The notes beneath the pieces are model-generated. The model did no database searches, was not told the origin of the DNA, and was given only the letters and a program-made list of their open reading frames with translations. Shown in pieces: positions 10,612-23,800 of a DNA stretch of 64,000 nt. Location: NCBI GenBank assembly GCA_000499405.2, contig HG738140.1, forward strand, positions 10,691,560-10,755,559, in the 5' to 3' direction. The position numbers and the translations under genes are program-made. Each line of letters begins with the position of its first letter. Within the stretch, counting starts at the first letter, position 1. Origin of the DNA: Onchocerca volvulus. Lineage: Eukaryota; Nematoda; Chromadorea; Rhabditida; Onchocercidae.

Positions 10612-13251
10612 ATGGAAGAGAAACCGAAGCAACCACCGGAGAAGGTTGAATTTCAAATGAGGAATGAGGATTTTCCGGCTCTACCAAGTACTTCGTCATT
10701 CGGAAGCGAACAAAATAAAATTATGATCCCAACAGGGAGTTCCTCTTTGCAGGTTTCTTCTTCATTTGCATAAATTCGCTAATTAATAAACTTGTCAAAG
10801 CTATTCTTTTAAATTCAGAGTGGAAGATAGATCATTCATCAAAAATTGAGAAATTGAGTCAAATAGGTATGAAAATTTTTGACTTTACTTCTTCCAAAAG
10901 ATTAACTTTGATAAATTTCGAATAGATGAAGTAATTTATAGATGGGTAATCCTAGTGTTGGATTTGCATCTGAACTTGAACCGAATATCTTGGCAGGTAA
11001 CCCTAGTATTGGATTTGTGCCTGAACCTGGACCGAATTTCTCAGCAAGTTTACAACCTGAAGCGAGAATTAATATACAGACATATCCAGATGGTTCGTTC
11101 TTTTTATATCTGTTCAAATAATCATAGTTTGAGCTCAAACGCCTTAGATATTTTTCAATTAGTTGTAACTAGCTATATTCATGTGCAGTTGCAATTATTT
11201 TATCGATTAGTCACATCATATTACTGATTTTGGAAAAATTAAAGGTACAATGACTAACATTCCACCAACTATGTTGACTGACCAATTTGGAATGGCCGGG
11301 CTCTTGGCTGCTTACCGAGGAATGTATCTTGAGCCCAATATTGCACCACTTGTTTTCGGCGAAAAAGCAGAACTGATGGGCTTGGGCATGAACTCTGAGT
11401 AAGTCTGGCTATTATTTTTTAATCGAAATCAAATTTTTCAAGTTCTTGTGATATTCAGCAATAAAATTGTAATGCCAAAAGATGGCATCCAGTAGAAATG
11501 CGGGGGCAGGAAGAGCAAGGACAGGATTTGTCACTAGTTATTGATAAGAGATTTGAAGAAAGGAAATGACGGGCAAATGTTGGCTGTCATTAAATGTGCA
11601 TGCTTTGCACATTCAATTCTTTCAATTCTCAGATAAATATCAAAAACTTATTCGGAATATTGAAATTTATTGATTGCTCACTCTCCCGAGGCAATCAATT
11701 TCTCCGCAATTGTTCTATGACAGAATTCTTCAACTTCAAGTGTCTGCAGTCCTACTAATCATTTAAATAAAACACTTCTAATTGCGATGAAATAGCTTTT
11801 TCATGTGAAAGTTTAAGATTTATGCTGCATATATGAAAATTCGAATCTATCTTTTTCGTTCCAGGCTTCAAGTACCGAGCTCAAGTGGACATGGCAGGTA
11901 AATGAAATAGATTAGTAAATAAAATTAACAAGATATGGATGAATTTATTGATAGAGTCAAAGATAGAAAAAAAAAACAAAACAACTTGCAGATTTTTAAA
12001 AGATAAAATGTGAAAAGATTGATATTTGGAATTTTTCATTTAATTAATTTAAGGGATGCGTCAAACTTGAAAGGTTTTTAATTAAAAATATATCATCCAC
12101 CGTTATTTTTAGATCCGAAATTCATCTAAATTATGGAGGACCATGGGCGGATAAGCCAAATCATGCACCGCACACAGATGTTAAGGTTGAATTTCAAGAT
12201 TATGAACTTAAATTTAGCTTCTTTTCTTAAAAACTGATAATAGAGGTACTTTACGAGCCAGGATCAAGCGCAGCGAGCCAATAGATCCTAACTAGTTAGC
12301 CTCTTTCAGGAGGACAGATGACGGTCGTATCGGCGTATTGCTGTGCTTTAATCCGGCAAAGGCTGTACTCGCTGAACGATTATTAATCCGTATGGACGGA
12401 TGTACTTACCACAAGTCTGATACTGATGATCATCATTGATCTTCCTCTCTCTCCCTCATCACTTCCTAATTTTTATTCAATTTTCTGAAGTAAATTAGTA
12501 TAGATTCCGGAAAAGTATAAAACGAATGAGCTGATTCGCGAGAAGTTAGCAAAAATCAAATTCCCATTGCTAGAAGAAGATGCATTGTTTTATCTCTTTT
12601 ATAATTATCCGGGTGAGGAGTATCAAATTGCTGCTGCTCATGAGCTGTGAGTTTTTAAATTTGCTAAATTCAGATAATCTGATGAAGTGCTGCTATTCAT
12701 GAATCTCGATGAGAATCTTCTTTTCTGATGAGTTAGAATTACGGAATGCCTTCAATATATTTTTTCCAGACATGTAAGGGATTGGCGTTATCATAAAGTT
12801 GAGCGTGTATGGCTGAGACGTTTGACCTTCGGAAGTGTCATTGAACATACAGCTCTATTTGAGAGAGGCACATATAATGTTTTCGATTCAGAACACTGGA
12901 GAAAAGTAAGATATATAATATTCGCAGCAAATTCTTCAAACCTTCATTTGACATCTGCTTCCACGGATGAAATCAGATGAGCTAGTATCTCAATTTAGCC
13001 AGTATTGCAGCCTAAAATAAACAAAATTCTTGATATCGTTTGTTCCCACTCACTGTTTGATCAGTATCTTCTTGTCATTTAGTAGTAGCGATCAGCACAG
13101 AATTCGAAATAAGGAAATACTTACAATGAATTTAAATCATCCAATCCTTGGAGTTTCATTGCAGGTACCAAGGGAGATGACGGTGGAATACAAAGATCTT
13201 GAAAAACAGCCAGAATTACCACCGAATATGAAAGTATTCTTTGAACCGTAA
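10612..13251 (+). CDS. CNOT2/NOT2-like protein, diverged tandem paralog 2
   Basis: Exons: 10612-10752, 10942-11092, 11245-11398, 11865-11897, 12113-12185, 12504-12646, 12770-12905, 13165-13251 (306 codons, 305 residues). The protein keeps VEFQMRNEDFPALP, TNIPPTMLTDQFGMAGLL, GLGMNS, GGPWAD, RDWRYHKVERVWLRR, NVFDSEHWRK and VEYKDLEKQPELPP, so both the linker and the NOT box are present. The splice phases match paralog 1, and exons 5, 6 and 7 are the same lengths (73, 143, 136 nt). Differences: the Ser-rich N-terminal exon is missing; exon 2 contains two copies of a 17-residue unit starting GNPS; and a 33-nt exon (11865-11897) is inserted after the GLGMNSE motif. The start ATG follows a TTGCAG acceptor and an in-frame TAG, which suggests its own trans-spliced mRNA or a downstream position in an operon. 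It probably enters the CCR4-NOT complex in place of paralog 1 in some cells; that is inference. No stop or frameshift was seen. Confidence 0.9.
10945..11046 (+). repeat. Two-copy 17-codon repeat inside NOT2 paralog 2
   Basis: Units 10945-10995 and 11046-anchored 10996-11046 encode GNPSVGFASELEPNILA and GNPSIGFVPEPGPNFSA, identical at 10 of 17 residues. The boundary reads GGCAG|GTAACC, which itself looks like a splice donor. Nothing like it is present in the corresponding exon of paralog 1 (6419-6509). Confidence 0.8.
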
Positions 13252-15259
13252 GCTATGGCTAGCATCCTCCAACTGATCATAATTGTTAATTAATCGTATC
13301 ATGTACACATATTTGCTAATTTCTCCCATTTTGTTTTGTTAGGGGACAACAGCATAACATGACATTCAATAATCTTTTCTGTCTTGAAAAATTTTCAAAG
13401 AAAACACTCTCCTATTTCGAAAAATTTCCAAAGAAACACGGTTGTTCCTGTTTCAACAATATTTACAAATATTCATTTCTACAAAGTTTTCCCCCTGCCA
13501 TGTTGTTATATGCGATAAACATGATGCATACGACTGTTGTTATCTTGATAGATGGGATCTTGAAGAGAAGATGCATGATTTTGGCAGAATGTACTGTATA
13601 AGGAGAATTTCGGTATCTAAAATCAGTTTTGCAATTATTTTCAATTTTTGCGATACCTTTTGAGCAAATTTCCCCCGAATGAAGTGAGAAAATGGATGAA
13701 TCAACTGTCAGACTTGAATGTTCCCAACAATTAACATCAAAAATTTCATTATCTTTTTACTTCTTGAGACAACACAAACAAAAGAGGTATGCAAGAATGA
13801 ACATGTCTAAAAATGTACAATTTCAAAGTTTGCGCAAACCGCCATTCATTCAGTCTCAAATGCGATGAATAGTAGACACTAAAAAGAGATTATCAGAATT
13901 CCTGAGAAATATTAGCAGATTGAAGAGACAATATGTCTTTTCATAGAGCTAATCACTTTCTACTGATAAGCTTTTTTCAGTGTGTCAAACAGATGGAAAG
14001 GCGACATAGAAGAGACAATTAGGAAAATAAGAATTTGTTGCGATAACATAGTGGTTGTTGATAGTAAACGACAACAAAGCTTCCTGATAAAACAGAGTTC
14101 TTAATTATACAGGAGCAATAAATTGTGATTGTAAAAGTGACATGAAACCCGTCGACATGATGCAGTAGACCTAAATTTTGTTAATTTCAACTGGAAATAA
14201 AAACAAATATACATAAAGCAGAAATCACGGACTATGGAAACCACAGGAATTATTAAAATTCGATAAATTCACAGATCTTATTCTTTACTGGTAGTATAAG
14301 CTGAAAGCCGAAATATAACTAAATTCATTAACAAGAACATGATATGGTAAACAATAATTACAACATATGCTTCACATTTAACAAAATGAAAACAATTAAG
14401 AATGACATCTTTTTATCCATTTGAAGTATCATCATGAATTCGTAAACTCGCATTCCTACTTCCTTTCCTGTCTTTAATATTAAATTAAATCAATTAAATT
14501 TAATAAACTAATGAAATATCTACAAAAACAGAACAAAATTATAGCAATTAAATACGAACTGCACAAAATTATGAAGAAAGCACAGCAGCTTCAGTTACTA
14601 TTTATTTTCAAAAAAAGAAAAATTTAATCTTATTTACGATTTTTCGCGAGAAATTTCAGCCTAACAAAACATTATTGAATCAACTAAACAACCAATGAAT
14701 CAATCAATCAATTACTCAGCAGATTTCTATGGATCTATACGTACTTGTGACACAAGTATATATATTCCACAAGAGATCTCAGCTAAAAACAAAACAGAAA
14801 CAATAAACTACAACTATAAAAAACCAGCGAAACACTTTGGAAATAAAGAAGTTATGTTGGCTGTCGAAATTTAACCTGAAAGCAAAAACATGCAAAATCA
14901 CTGGCAAAAGGAACGGAAAAAACAAATTTGATTTATATAATAATATTGAAATCAGTTTCCATTTCATCATCTGCTCACGGTCATTTGTTCGCTGAGACAA
15001 ATAAAACATAATTTGTTAATCAGACAAATTTTTGGCTGATATAATGACTTTTCTTACTAACTATTAATACTGCTTCAGTTGTTAATAACTTTTTTGCGGC
15101 TTAAAATAATTTAATATTTTTAATAAAAGAAAAATTCTCTTTTTTATTCTCATCCTTGAATTCTTCAATTTAGATGATGTACTGAAAGAGCGAAACTAGC
15201 ACCGTAGCGAATCTGCAAGTAATTTCCATCTCACGAACAATCAGTTGACAATCACTTAA
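13252..15259. other. Intergenic region between convergent genes
   Basis: The segment holds the 3' flank of NOT2 paralog 2, including a GATAAA at about 13513 where paralog 1 has AATAAA, and the 3' side of the zinc-finger gene on the minus strand. Open frames here are short, low in complexity and have no splice context. I see no further gene. Confidence 0.5.
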
Positions 15260-18200
15260 TTAGCTACCATCCGTAACGGTCCTATCCACAGACTTTGTAC
15301 AACTCTTTGCACTAATGAAAGCACTTTTTATACGTGATTTTGCATCTGCTAATCCCATTGTATCAGAAATAATCTAAAAAAGATTCATTAGTACTTCAGC
15401 ACATCTCAGCGTTTTTATTAGTAAATTCGTCCACTTATGAACATATTGACTTAAAGTTGGAGAACTGCTTGCAAATCAATCAAAAAAATTCATTGCTTGC
15501 TATTGAGATAACGAAAATTGATGTTACAAAATTTTACAAATTTGAACTAATAGGACAATGAAAACAAGTTTAAACTTCAGATAACAAAAATGGAAAATTT
15601 AGCAATCCGGGAATATGATTAAAAATAAGGATTGTATTAGATACAAGATTTATAAAAATGGACTTCATCAGAAAACGTCATCAAGAAGACGGCTTTTCAT
15701 AAAACATGATATTTGGAAATCTTTTTTTAACAATTTTCAGAGAATTAAAATTGTTTCAAACACCAAAACATTGAGTAAATTAAAGTCATTTATTATACTA
15801 TTTTCCCCCTGAACAATTATATTTTTCAAACTCTTCCCATTTCAAAACACTACTCGTTGAAGCACAGAACGAAAAAAAAACCAGTAAATTAAAAAAAACA
15901 GTAACATACTTTCGGAGTGATTTTCAAAGGCTCGATAGCAAAAGTAAGTATTCGACGTCTTTTACGATACGCAGCACCACCACGAGGAGTTGCTGGTTCA
16001 CGAGGTATAAAGCAAGCATCACTTGTTTGCTCATATTGTCGCAATCGCATGACGATCCATTCTTCCGTTGCATGATCCAAAAAATCGTTCTTCTCATCTG
16101 AAAATTCATGTTCTTTCCGAAATCAGATTTATTATCCAGAATTTCATAATTAATGTTTACATCCGGACTTTATTATACATAAAATTACGATAGCCTAAGT
16201 TAATTGAACTCTCTTACATATTTTTTGTGAAAGTGCTTATGAAGAGGACACTCTAATTATCAAAGAAGAATTTCTTCTGGTACCTACTACGAAAAAAAAA
16301 AGATGTATTAATAGAAAAAATTCAAAGAATGTTACTTGGTATGTAATAAGGTAGAGGTGTCCATTGATAGCATGATTTGATTCTCGATAATTCACCTTCT
16401 TCAGTATGAGGACGTTTCGCTGTAAATTGTAAAAATATTAACTCAAGAGAAACAGAAATGCAGTTTCTTCAATTCCCAATTATTACACATACATGTACAA
16501 ACACAAAAACCCTATCACTGTACTCAGCTATATAACTACAATGCAAGGAAATGTAACAGAAAGTTTTCAATGATTGAAAAACTTTCATTAACAACACTGA
16601 TAGTTTCAGAGTAGACGCAGAAATTTTGATTTAAAGCTATTTTCAATGACTTATATCGATACCATTTCTTAGGAGTGAATTCACAGCAAGTGCCTTGAAA
16701 CTATATCAAAACATATCAAATGTGAGACTAATTCATCAAGAAGATTTTTAAATAAAGATCTAGAAAACGACAGAAAATCTTCGATAGAAAAAAAATCAAA
16801 CCTTTCGATTTTTCATGACCTGTCCTGAGGTGTTCTTCTAATGAGCGTTTTAATGTAAATCTTAACGAACAACCCTCTATGAGACACATATATGGTTGTG
16901 CTTTACCGGCATGTCGTGTTGTAAAATGTTCCTCCAGCCAAATAAACTAAAAAAAAGTCTTTTGATCATCGGAAATATTTAATGGAAAAGTAAGACAGGT
17001 AAAAATCAAAAACTGAAAACAAATAATAAATTGCAGCTTTCATAATAAATAGTTCGCTGTATTATTCATTTCTCAAACTTTTTGTATATATACAATAAGT
17101 ATAAAAAAGAAAGCACACCTGTTTTTGAAAATCACCACGACTCAAACCCATTTTGCAGCTCCCCCACTGGCACATTAAATTTTTTAAACGACCGACTGTT
17201 TGCGATTGTGAACAACCAATACCATTACTGCTGTTACTATTACCATCCAAATCTAATGAAGGCCGCAGTACTTCCAAATGAGCCTGAACATGTTTACTTC
17301 TAAATTAGATCTTTTGATTCCTGAAGAAATCTCCCAATAGTATGTAAATTAGCCTTATACAATATCATCTGGAGGAAAGCTTACAATCTAGATTTGATCT
17401 GGTAAAATTTTATCCAAAATTTTGCATTCATTTAATTCAGTAAGTCCCTTTTTTTTCTTTTTTTTCTTCTTTGTTTTTGAAAAGCAAGCATTAAACGAAT
17501 GAACTTAAAATTTCAGAAATTCTACTTTGACAACATGATCATAGAGGTCGTTATCGCATGCAAACCATTCCGTGCAGCTTTTCCAGTGACAACGTACTCT
17601 TAATAAAAGCTCATTGACTCCTGAAGATGTACTCCCGGAAAAAGAAGGGACCGTAGAACATCCTGCAAACGATTTCGTCATTGCTAAATAGCAATTTTAA
17701 TTATTAATAGAGTTACTATAACATTAAGATGCCCACAATATTCATAATTAATTATAATTTCGAACTTTCGATTCCTCCATATTTCTCGAAAATATTGAAT
17801 TTATTACGAAAAACTTAGATAAGTATACCTTTCCTTGTTGTATAAATAACAAATGAATGAACTTGAAATTTCAAAAAGAAATTCTACTTTGAACAACGTG
17901 CCTAAGCAATTATCAAATAAAATTCATCCCGCGTAACAACATAAAAAAACTTCCGTTTCTTCACTGACATCTATTTTTAACATTTGTACTTTTTAAATGA
18001 ATTTGAAACATAAATAAGTGTAATACCTAATCTAGCTATCGATGAAACTTCAGAATCCTGATTGGTCGGGATATCAACTGCCAGTTGTAGCGATGACGAT
18101 AATGAAGTTAATGAAGCTGTTTTCTTCAGAAGACAAGCATCAAGACAAAAATTTTCATCTGTTTTCGTATCAGTATTAATCAAACTGTTTGTACTGAATG

Positions 18201-20849
18201 TACTAATATCGCTTGATGTGCGGCTAATTGGTGACGACAAAGACGAACATGATGGCTGACAAAATGATAACGGACACTGTGACACAACTGAAACAGGAAA
18301 AAACATGTGCGATCATCAAGAATGTAAAAAGCAGATGCAAAAGATCCTGTCAAATTATCACTGCAATCATCCTGAGCTGATTCTGAATCTAACTATGCTA
18401 GTACATTTTATAACTAACTTGTCCATATATTTCACTGCTGCTGGCAATACTTATCCATTCAAAACTATGCAACAAAGTTTCTTATTGACTTGCATGAAAT
18501 ATCTGAAATATATATCCGGCTTTTACTACCGTAATATTGTAGTAAGCTATCTAGATAAAGACAGAGTGTGTATTATTTATGATTAATTAAACAAATAAGC
18601 ATGATATCGCTATCAATCACATTTATAGTATTATAAATGAATACCACTCAAAGTTGTAATTGTTTGACGTCGTCGTTTAAGATGAGAATCCTTATAGTAT
18701 TTCGTCATTTCTGCGCCATTAATACCAATTGATGAATCCAGTGAACAATCCGGTGAAGATGGAAACGACGAATCGAAACCAGAATCAACACTAGCTGGTG
18801 ACATCCGTTCGACGTTCAAAATGTTTTTCGATGTACTATTAAGAGATGCCTGCAATTGATAGAAAGCGATCATCCATAAATTCCCTGCTTGAAATTAAAC
18901 TTGATTCACTCAAATTTCAGTCTGTGAAGCTAAAATCAAAAATAGGACCTTCTAACAATGCCAAATGAATCTAAATCAGACAATGCAAAGGTACTCAAAA
19001 CGGACATAATTTGAAAAGCACATATTTCTTTGTTTAAGCTTAAATCTGAACCATGAGATTAACTGGTTTTCTATAAAAATGTCTATGCAGTGATAAGAGA
19101 TCTTTGTCACATAGGCATTCTACCTGCTTGATGTTTGCATTCTCCTCAACGGAGGTTGTTTAAACAATATTACTAGTTCTCTCTTTATTTTTGGCAAAAT
19201 CAGCTACGTTATGAATTTTTATATGGAATCATATTTTGTAAGTACTGATTTATTTAAAAATTATTATGAATATTTCGTTGTTACAAATATATGTAGCTGA
19301 GAGAAAAAAAAAATCATGGCTAGCTTGAAAAATTTTATAGCCAAACGAACTTACCACACTTTATGATTTACTAAAGAGAGAAAATTTTTAAAATCAGTAA
19401 ATTAAACTGGTGCAATATTACTGTGGTTTTTGCATAGTGAAATGCTTTCAGAATTAGCAGAATATAGAAAATATTTTTCAAGAGTATATCGAATCCTCAA
19501 ACACAGAAATTTATGTTACAAGAATAAATAAGCATATTTCTGTTGGCAAAATGCATTGACTGTTATAGCTTTTATTTCAATTAATAAAGATGTATTTGAG
19601 CCATAACAATAATTTACGATTCTAATTCTGCGGCTTTTGCATTAATCTAATACATTCACTTGAACACCACTGCTCTCATGAAAAATACATCCAAAAAAAA
19701 TTTAACTACAACTTCCAAAAAATTAAAGCCTTAGCTTTGAAAAAATTCACAGGACAAGACATGTAAAACATTGAACTTGTCACCTTTTCACTTCATGTTT
19801 GACATGTAAATTAAGCATTTTTTCAGAAACATCTAATTAAAGGAGGACCCAACAAAAATTTTAGAAAAAATTCAAGAGCAGAACAAAAAAAAACGATACA
19901 CAACACGACCTCACTTTTCCTAGTTTTCTTCCTCACTAAAATATATAGCTTCATCCCATCTTTTCTTTCTTTCTTGATTTTAGAAGTGTATAATCATGGC
20001 ATACCATCATGAAAAACAACTAAATTTCAAAAAATGAATCCAAAATTTGTGATTCAACATAATCTTTTACACAAGCTTATCTAACTGTGTAATACTAAGC
20101 TAATTCGATAAGCATTATTAATTCAATAAATATTTTCATCAAAATTTCAACGTTTTATGCCTGTAGCAGAAATAAATGAACATTTCTTATTTGTTGCAGA
20201 AAAAATTTCAAATAAAAACTTGAGATATACTGCTCAAAACAATTCTGCATTTGAAAATATTCTATCATCGATCATAAAAGTACCAGAAATTTTTTTTCAT
20301 AAAACTAAGAGAAAATATTGAAGTCGGGAAACTAGCAATGTTCGCAAAAAAGCGGTCCAAGTAATCTAATTTACAAATATCTTATCAATCAAAACTTTCC
20401 GAAACTTTTGGGGCAAATTTACGTCTGTTTGACAAGACAAAAACATAAAACAATCAGTAATTATATTTCTTAGAGATTCAGTGACGAGACTTTACTGATC
20501 AATTTGATTTAGCCCTAATAATTTTTTAGGATTTTATACACCACTTCATCTGAAATAATATTATATATTATAGAAATTCGAATGTAGACAGGGATCCAAA
20601 AAATTTGATAAGCTGAAAATCAACTACAGAAATCGAGGAATAGAAATGAGGCCATTGCAATGATAAACATCAAAAAAGTACAAAAACTTTCTTTTGTTCT
20701 TCTGAAACGATAGTTACATTAATTTTCTTTGAAAAAATACTTACAGCATCGGCAGTGATTACTTCAGCAATTTTTGAACATATATTCATTGATTCGATAC
20801 CAGTCGGTTTATTACCACTACTAGATATTGTCACGCTTTGCCTAAGCAT
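15260..20849 (-). CDS. C2H2 zinc-finger protein, AEBP2/jing-like
   Basis: Minus-strand exons: 20849-20745, 18849-18645, 18287-18027, 17662-17526, 17283-17119, 16946-16802, 16419-16336, 16097-15910, 15373-15260 (468 codons, 467 residues; all junctions keep frame). Residues 36-190 are Ser/Thr-rich and probably disordered. Three fingers follow: C215-x4-C220-x12-H233-x4-H238; C274-x4-C279-x18-H298-x4-H303, a long finger with WLEEH before its first His; and C312-x4-C317-x12-H330-x4-H335. The x4 Cys spacing is that of the Gli/Zic/AEBP2 class, and a second finger enlarged before a WL..H stretch is typical of AEBP2, a cofactor of Polycomb repressive complex 2. The C-terminal part has a basic patch (YRKRRR), also seen in AEBP2. 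A 35-residue Ser/Asn-rich insert separates fingers 1 and 2. The class is certain; the AEBP2 assignment is moderate, and GLIS/Zic-type factors are the alternative. Confidence 0.85.
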
Positions 20850-23800
20850 TCTACAACTATAAATCTTTGAAAGATTAATTAAATATCAACTGTAAATAAA
20901 CAAAAGCGCCGTCTTATACAAAATAATAAAAAAAGAAAATGAAGTCATGGATTATTACTAGTGCAAAAAATAATTCGTGCGGGAAAGAATTCCGTAATAT
21001 CAAGCAAGCTTCCAAAGTTTGGAAATAATTGATTCAATAGCATTCAATTGCGGCGAGCAATAAAGACATTTGTATTTACACTGGTGATGTAAATACATAT
21101 GCAAGATCTCAGGGATCTGTCGAACAATAATGCAGAAAACTGAATAGTAGAAATAATTTGCCCATAACAAATGATAAATATCACACAAATATGCAAATTC
21201 GTCATATCGGATACCCACCCACAAATAATATTCACCCATGATGATGATACTGCACAAATGCCATGAAAGGAAGAATATGTAAAGTGTGGCACTGGAAAAT
21301 GAATGATTTCCATTGCATTTGGCAAGGCCCGCGGATTTTACTTAATGAATTTTCGATGGGATGAAACACAAAGCTTATTTGGAATGAGGTTTATTATTCA
21401 GACGCTACTTAAAATTCACATAAACATTCATTCAACAACATCGCAAACAACAATGGCCAAATTTTCAAATAAAAAGCAATAGAAGAGAATTAGAGTGATT
21501 ATTAAACTACTACAGTCGATGAAATTACGCGCCACGGTGATGTGAGATATTACTTTTATAGAAATGCATTCTCAGAAGGAACTTTTATGAATGTGTATAA
21601 TAAGTTTAAACTTGCATATGTATGGAATAAGAAAGAAATCTAGGTGAATTCAATATTTTTATTTCGAAAAAGACTTGAAAAAATGTCAAGCTACTCTATA
21701 AAGCGATTCGAAAGTAAAAATAAATTGGATCAGAATGAAATAACTTCAATCAAGCATTCACAGCGCAGATAATAATTAATTTTACATTGAGAAGAGAAAT
21801 CTGGAAGGACTTAATTCATTCAGTACTATTCATTAATACCATTTTCATTGATTAAATAGCACAGTCTATTTGGTGCATTAGTTTACGAAAAGTAATTTCA
21901 TTAAATAACATAAAAAAGGTGACCTAGAGGAAGTAGATGATAAGATGAAATTAACGTAAAAGAAAAGTTCTGTTTCAAAGTAATAACTGTAGGGAACAAA
22001 GGAGAAGCCGACAGAAATATAGGAAAGAAAGAGAAGAAAAAGCGGAAAGGATGTGAATATTGATGAGGTTAGGTGATGGAGAAGATGCGATGCTAAGGTC
22101 ATAAGGTAGGCGACAACGCAGAACACCACACGACGACGACGCACCAAGGATAGATAGAGCAGTGAATTATGCGATTTCCACTCATCACAATCATCCATCC
22201 ATCCATCAATACAATTAGCTTCTTATATAGAAGCATTGTGTAGAAATATATATATATACGTAAAGAAACTAAAAACATGACTTATAACCCAAACATCTTT
22301 GCAGTAAAATCTTGATCATTGCACCATCATCTTCAAGAATAAATTAATTCTATTCTTCATGTACTTTCGTGTAAAGAGAAAGATTAAACAAAGATTTGAC
22401 AACACGACGGTTCTGTAAACAATAATAGCATAACGAAAAGATAGTGATAAGGGATCCAAACAATAGGATTTCTGATAAAAGAAATAAAACTTGCAACACA
22501 GTAAGCATTCCGGTGAATAGAAGTTTTCAGGAAAAGATTTGCATCACTGATATAGCTATTTGTTAATATGATGACCTCCATAACTTTTACTTCCGTCGTT
22601 ATCCATCGCACTCTTTATGTCACTATTCCCTCCCATGAAAACTATCCTTTGACAATTTCTATGGGGGGAAAAGACACGCAAAAGACACGCAGGCCTTTCT
22701 TTGAAATCTTTGATCCATATCATTTTTTTGTTTTCAATATTCTGAAGTTTTCATGAGGAATTTGAAGAGTTAATCGATGAAAAATAAAGAGATGAATTCA
22801 ATAAATGAACAATGCCATGGAATTTAACCAGCCGCAACAAATAAAAAGACAACAATGAATAGCAAATTCTTGACCTTACTGATAGTGTGATGGTAATGTG
22901 GAAGAAGAATGAAAAGACTTCCATTTTCGCATTTACAATCAAATCACACTTCAATGCTCAGATATTGAAAGCGTGGATGAGAAATGTCGGGAAATGGCTC
23001 GACGGAGAATAAAAAAATAGCTCGACGGACAGCAAGAGCCAGAAGGATGGAATTGAACAGAACAGCGTCCATCACGATAATGAACTGTGAAAAAGTATCA
23101 TCAGAACTCCAAAAAACTGCAGAAAGCTCAAGTTTCTCTAATCCATCCATCAACTTGGCTCATTCCTCCCTTAATTACACGAGACAAAAAGAATATCAAT
23201 GAAAATAAATATCTGCAAAAAGTTAATGCTTCCTTCAATTACTGACGAAATCTTATAATTGAAAAAGCAAATCTGTCAAGCGAAATAATTGAAAATGAAT
23301 GATGTCACACTATGAAGTAGGAAAAGTTCAGAATAAAAAAAAAAAAGAAAAACACATTCCTTTCATCAAAGAGTAAAAAATACCAGAGTTATAGTCAAGG
23401 AAGAAAAAACTGTTCACTGAATTTAAAGTGCAAAGAATTGTTACGTCACATCTTTTTAATAATCATCGATATCCTTTTGTTTCTCGTTCAAATTCCGTGC
23501 TGCGGATTACTGACCATCGTATTCCCTTGAAACCGCAATAAAATGCAGCTTTCGGATAAGTTCAAAAGAGTAATTCCTGTAATTAATTAATGAGTCCTTT
23601 GATTGTTTAAAGAAATCTGCAAGAAGTGACATGCCACAATGAAAAGTTCACAAATGAAGAGATAAGCCATTAATTACCCAGAGAGAACAGTAGGCAGTGC
23701 ACTGTGAGTTCAAAGCCAAGTTTCGAACAAACTGTAGAAATTACAAACTAGATAGGAAACGAACGAACTACATGAATTGAAATGATATAAAAAGGGAGGA

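Noticed and set aside
12410..12490. C/D-box snoRNA candidate (TGATGA at about 12427, CTGA at about 12484)
   Set aside because: No terminal stem and no clear internal boxes; box-like words of this size occur by chance in AT-rich introns.
13359..13663. Plus-strand open frames behind NOT2 paralog 2
   Set aside because: They match the 3' flank of paralog 1 as DNA rather than as protein, so they are duplicated untranslated sequence.
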